Of a DNA stretch of 64,000 bases, positions 61,076 through 64,000 are shown in pieces. Both the position numbers and the translations under genes were made by a program. This DNA comes from Tsukamurella paurometabola DSM 20162 (GTDB taxonomy: Bacteria; Actinomycetota; Actinomycetes; Mycobacteriales; Mycobacteriaceae), in the NCBI RefSeq assembly GCF_000092225.1, contig NC_014158.1, positions 4,154,001 to 4,218,000 of the forward strand, given 5' to 3'. Under the pieces are notes generated by a model. The model had not been told where the DNA came from. It was given only the letters and a program-made list of their open reading frames with translations, and searched no databases. Position 1 is the stretch's first letter; each line of letters opens with the position of its first letter.

Positions 61076-61292
61076 TCGCGGGAACCGCGATCGCCGCCGC
61101 GAAGAAGGCCGAGCCGGTCAAGCCCGCCCCGAAGCCCGCAGCGCCGGCCGCGAAGCCCGCGGGCGTGACGCCGAAACCGGTCGCCGTGTCCCCGTCGAAG
61201 CCCGCACCGCGCCGTCGTCGGCCGCCGCACCGCCGGCGAAGCCCGCCCCGGTGAAGGCGGTCGGGTCTGAGCGACTGGTGCAGGTCCGGTGA
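61076..61292 (+). pseudogene. 3' fragment of the MspA-family gene beyond IS30 copy 2
   Basis: After removal of the element and one CTG, the porin frame continues through GTAIAAAKKAEPVKPAPKPA and on to VAVSPSKPAP. At about 61207-61210 the natural sequence seems to shift frame: the original frame hits TGA at 61252-61254 after an Arg-rich run, while the other frame reads on as APSSAAAPPAKPAPVKAVGSE to TGA at 61290-61292. A single lost G in a CCGGCGCCG-like run would explain this; it could be decay after the insertion or a sequencing error. Confidence 0.7.
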
Positions 61293-61322
61293 CCGCGCGC
61301 CGTCGAGCAGGAGAGCGGGCGC

Positions 61323-61544
61323 ATGGCTGAACAGGGGCGCGGGAGCGTGCTCAAGGACGCGCTGGGTTTCGCCGCCGGTGCCGTGTTGATCGTGTGCTGC
61401 GCGGTGACGCTGCCGCAGCTCCCGAAGGCGGTCGACGCGATCGGCCCCTGGCCGGTATGGGGCGGGGTCTTCGTGGTCACGATTGTCGCGGGCTGGCTGT
61501 TCTGGTCGAACGTCCAGAAGCTGTACGAGGCAATGCGCCGGTGA
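61323..61544 (+). CDS. small two-helix membrane protein
   Basis: 73 residues with two hydrophobic segments (AAGAVLIVCCAVTLPQL and WGGVFVVTIVAGWLFW). GGAG lies 12 bases before the ATG. Its TGA overlaps the next gene's GTG (GTGA), so the two are coupled. I do not recognise a family. Confidence 0.65.
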   Translation: MAEQGRGSVLKDALGFAAGAVLIVCCAVTLPQLPKAVDAIGPWPVWGGVFVVTIVAGWLFWSNVQKLYEAMRR

Positions 61545-62023
61545 GCGATCCTGTCGAGCTGAATCTGGCCCAGGCGCTGCAGCGGGCATTCATCGAGGCC
61601 GGCGAACCGAGCATCAGCTCAGTCGCCACCGGGTCCGGGGTCTCCCGCCAGCGCCTGTCGGCGTGGCGCTCGGGACGACACGTCCCCTCGCGATTCGAGG
61701 ACCTCGAGCCCGTCGTCGCGTACCTGCACCTCGCCGGTGACAGCTCGAGCGACGCTACGGACGGTTCGCTGGGTGCCGAGCGGGTCACCCTCTGGGAGGC
61801 AGAGCACTGGAGGCAGGCATGGACTCGCTCGCTCACCGCCGAACCGGGCGGAGACGCCGTCGAGGGGGATCGAGGTGGCGAGAACGCCTTGACTCAACTG
61901 GCTGGGGATCCGCCGGACGAGTACGACCGCAAGCCGCTCGCTCTCGCTGTCATCACCCTCCTGGTCGTCCTTGTCGCGGCCCTCGCAGTCGGGGCGTTCT
62001 TCTTGAGCAAGGCCTACATCTGA
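61541..62023 (+). CDS. HTH protein with C-terminal membrane anchor
   Basis: 160 residues. The N-terminus is an XRE-like HTH (ALQRAFIEAGEPSISSVATGSGVSRQRLSAWRSGRHVPSRFEDLEPVVAYLHLAG), the middle is acidic and presumably unstructured, and the end is one membrane helix (ALAVITLLVVLVAALAVGAFFL). A membrane-tethered DNA-binding protein is suggested. GTG start overlaps the upstream stop. Similar HTH-TM proteins occur in actinobacterial mobile elements, but I cannot name the family. Confidence 0.7.
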   Translation: MSDPVELNLAQALQRAFIEAGEPSISSVATGSGVSRQRLSAWRSGRHVPSRFEDLEPVVAYLHLAGDSSSDATDGSLGAERVTLWEAEHWRQAWTRSLTAEPGGDAVEGDRGGENALTQLAGDPPDEYDRKPLALAVITLLVVLVAALAVGAFFLSKAYI

Positions 62024-62049
62024 TGGTGCTGGAGGCCGCAAGACCGCAA

Positions 62050-62070
62050 GACCCGCGCCTCTTGCGGGTC
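62050..62070 (+). terminator. hairpin after the HTH-membrane gene
   Basis: GACCCGC pairs with GCGGGTC around a 7-base loop, 26 bp after the stop. Direct repeats of CCGCAAGACC flank it (near 62036 and 62135). Terminator or repeat-derived structure. Confidence 0.4.
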
Positions 62071-62100
62071 CCCGGACACCCACCCAGAAGGTCACGGTTC

Positions 62101-62122
62101 GGTCACGGAAAATGCTGTGACC
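62101..62122. promoter_or_regulatory. inverted repeat upstream of the GH19-like gene
   Basis: GGTCAC-N10-GTGACC, in a 243-bp gap before the GH19-like gene; an extra half-site GGTCAC lies at 62091. The layout suits an operator, possibly of the HTH protein upstream. Confidence 0.35.
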
Positions 62123-62266
62123 AGCGGTCCGGCACCGCAAGACCGCGCAAGACCCCGCAGGACCGTTGAACCCGCGCCCCCGGCCGTGCTCTGGTGAACT
62201 CACTTCCCGCTGATCGTGAACACCGCACCGATCGGCACCCCCTTCTCCTCACGAAACGAGGCACAC

Positions 62267-63982
62267 GTGGCATCCCCATCCGATCCATCCACCGGCCGCG
62301 CCGGCGACACGGAGCAGTTTCCCGTCGCCCGCACCGGCGCGCATGCGGCTGTAGAACCCGCCGACGCCGCACCCACCGACGGGCCCGCACATGCGGTGGG
62401 ATCCGACTCGGGTTCGGGCATCAGCCGCGCCGGGTGGTGGGCCATCACGATCGCCGCGGCCGTCCTGCTGATCCTCGGGTTCCTGCTGACCTTCGGACCG
62501 GCCCGGTACTGGACGCCGGTGCCGGTGGTTTTCCTCGGGTACTTCCTCATCTCCGGGCTGATCGGGCTGGTGTTCTGGAAGGGCGTCCGCGAGCTCCGGG
62601 ACTCGAACCCGACCCTGCACTCCGGTGACGGCCCCGCCTCGCCCGGCGCCCGGATCGCCGCCGCGATCGGCGCCGTCGGCATCGCATCCGCACTCGTACT
62701 TCTCCCCGCTGGCCTGTCCGATGCGCCGGCCAACGCGGCGCCGTGCCCGGACGGGACGAACACCTGCGGGCCGCAGCCGACCATGGGCCCGCAGCCCACC
62801 CAGGGCAACGGCGGCAACACCACCGCCCCGCAGGCCCCGAACACGACCGTGCCCGGCTACACCGCCCCGGACACCCCGCCGCAGCAGGGCAGTGGCAGCA
62901 CCCCGACCGTGCAGGGGCAGGTCCCGACCATGCCCACCGGCGACACACCGTCGAACGGCTGCATCTTCAACTGCGGCCCCACCCAGGCCCCGCAGACCGG
63001 GCAGCCGACGGCGCCGCAGAACGGCCAGAACCCCGTCACCACGGCACCGAACACACCCGCGACCACCCCGCAGGCACCGACCACAACGCCACGGCTGCGT
63101 ACCCCGACGCCCGAGACCACCACCTCGACGACCTCGAGCAAGGCGCGCGACCGCGACGACGACCAGCAGCGCAGCAGCGACGAGGATCGCGACAAGAACT
63201 CCGGCATCCCCTACCAGGCCGCCGAGATCGCCGCGCTCGCGGGGACCTACCGGCGCAAGAAGACGTCGGACGCAGTCCGCGGCGGGCAGGTCGTCTCCGA
63301 GTACGCGACGCGGACGCTATACACGAACGCCACTGCGGTCAGCAAGCCCGTGCAGGGCACGCCGACCCCGACGCCAGGGCCTGACGACGGAGGCTGGACT
63401 GGAAATCCAGGCAAGGGCCCTGATTCGCGGTGGCGACTCACTGCTGAGCAGGTGCAGAAGATCATGCCGAATGCTTCCCGCAAGAACATTGACAAGTATC
63501 TGCCGTACCTGAACGAGCTGGTCACAGCCATTGACGGTTGGGAGAACAAGAAGCGCACCGCAGCTCTACTAGCGATGATCACGGTCGAGACTGGAAGCCT
63601 CGGCAGCATGAACGAGTTGGAGCCGCCCGCCGCTCTCGGAAACTACTTCGGTCGTGGGTTCATCCAGCTCACGGGTACGTGGAGTGGCGGTCCGGGCAAC
63701 TACGCTTCTGCACAAGAGGCCCTTGGGCTTCCATTGGTCTCCAACCCCGCCTTAGCCGCCGATCCCCGCAACTCGGTCGCGATCACCGCTTGGTTCTGGC
63801 AGCACAATCCAACGCTGGGCGGCGTCAACCTGAATTCGTTCGCGGACAAAATGACCAACGCATCTGATCTGGCTTCGGTCACGCGCGGAATCTTCGGTAG
63901 CGTTGACTATTCGGAACTTGTTGCGAAGGCTGCAGAGACGCAGCGGGAAGCTGCATGGACACGAGCTATGGGGGTGCTCTAA
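62267..63982 (+). CDS. membrane-anchored GH19/lysozyme-like cell-wall hydrolase
   Basis: About 571 residues. Three N-terminal membrane helices (WWAITIAAAVLLILGFLLTF, VPVVFLGYFLISGLIGLVFW, AAIGAVGIASALVLLPAGL) are followed by about 190 residues of Pro/Thr/Gln linker, a short charged segment, and a C-terminal GH19-like domain (ALLAMITVETGSLG with the catalytic Glu, YFGRGFIQLTGT, GLPLVSNPALAADPRNSVAITAWFW). This domain is typical of phage and conjugation-associated muramidases. Start GTG 62267 has GAGG upstream; GTG 62216 lacks one. It probably opens peptidoglycan for an envelope-spanning machine or porin-like complex, which is inference. Confidence 0.75.
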   Translation: MASPSDPSTGRAGDTEQFPVARTGAHAAVEPADAAPTDGPAHAVGSDSGSGISRAGWWAITIAAAVLLILGFLLTFGPARYWTPVPVVFLGYFLISGLIGLVFWKGVRELRDSNPTLHSGDGPASPGARIAAAIGAVGIASALVLLPAGLSDAPANAAPCPDGTNTCGPQPTMGPQPTQGNGGNTTAPQAPNTTVPGYTAPDTPPQQGSGSTPTVQGQVPTMPTGDTPSNGCIFNCGPTQAPQTGQPTAPQNGQNPVTTAPNTPATTPQAPTTTPRLRTPTPETTTSTTSSKARDRDDDQQRSSDEDRDKNSGIPYQAAEIAALAGTYRRKKTSDAVRGGQVVSEYATRTLYTNATAVSKPVQGTPTPTPGPDDGGWTGNPGKGPDSRWRLTAEQVQKIMPNASRKNIDKYLPYLNELVTAIDGWENKKRTAALLAMITVETGSLGSMNELEPPAALGNYFGRGFIQLTGTWSGGPGNYASAQEALGLPLVSNPALAADPRNSVAITAWFWQHNPTLGGVNLNSFADKMTNASDLASVTRGIFGSVDYSELVAKAAETQREAAWTRAMGVL

Positions 63983-64000
63983 ATGAGGCTCAAGTACGTG
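63983..64000 (+). CDS. start of next gene, cut by window end
   Basis: ATG 63983 follows the TAA of the GH19-like gene with no gap and reads MRLKYV before the window ends. Probably the next gene of the same operon; nothing can be said of its product. Confidence 0.4.

Noticed and set aside
1-64000. CRISPR array, rRNA operon or riboswitch
   Set aside because: No regularly spaced repeats, no rRNA-like sequence and no leader that I could match to a known riboswitch consensus.

Overview
The window is high-GC DNA from a mycolic-acid actinobacterium (order Mycobacteriales). The evidence is an MmpL-type RND transporter, an MspA-family porin, a PE-PPE-domain serine hydrolase, a LigC/Prim-PolC repair pair, an EspR-like HTH protein, and heavy use of GTG starts with ATGA/GTGA overlaps. 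The gene mix would fit Tsukamurella or a near relative; the genus is my guess, not something the sequence proves.

Layout. 0-9 kb: the end of a membrane protein gene, an alpha/beta hydrolase behind a perfect palindrome, an EspR-like regulator, a TSUP exporter with a divergent LysR gene, the PE-PPE hydrolase, an ArsR/SRPBCC pair and a phytase-like lipoprotein. 8.5-14.3 kb: a tightly overlapping catabolic operon (MHS transporter, YtcJ-like amidohydrolase, ThDP-dependent decarboxylase) facing a two-module Lrp regulator. 14.3-17 kb: ligC plus Prim-PolC, and a DinB protein. 17-24.3 kb: WYL regulator, GluQ-RS, GlxA-type regulator, and a 1,382-residue gene that joins an MmpL transporter in frame to a tRNA-guanine transglycosylase. 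24.4-30.2 kb: mostly housekeeping genes (NAT, tRNA-Ser, tadA and its partner, tyrA, RidA).

Two apparently identical 1,782-bp copies of an IS30-family element lie at 30431-32212 and 59291-61072 in opposite orientation. Each is bounded by imperfect 29-bp inverted repeats and its own 3-bp target duplication. Each carries, besides the transposase, a convergent leaderless gene for a 52-residue protein with 14 histidines. Removing copy 1 plus one duplication restores a CocE/NonD hydrolase in frame; removing copy 2 restores the Pro/Ala/Lys-rich tail of an MspA-family porin. These are therefore simple insertions, not inversion products.

Between the copies: an aldehyde dehydrogenase with a GAF regulator and a DUF779 gene, two copies of a 59-nt palindromic repeat, tRNA-Arg(ACG) and tRNA-Ser(GCT), an Asp23/AmaP/CsbD envelope-stress operon divergent from an ECF sigma gene, a second Lrp-controlled catabolic operon (NCS1 transporter, cyclase, SnoaL-like), an aromatic aminotransferase, an acyltransferase, and assorted small regulators and enzymes. 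From about 57.5 kb the sequence looks like an accessory region: about 900 bp without a credible gene, then the porin, a small membrane protein, an HTH protein with a C-terminal membrane anchor, and a membrane-anchored GH19-like muralytic protein.

Genes that appear to work together: GluQ-RS and Tgt both act on position 34 of the queuosine tRNAs; TadA would make inosine in the tRNA-Arg(ACG) encoded 12 kb away; LigC and Prim-PolC form a repair pair; the Asp23 group is an envelope module beside its likely sigma factor.
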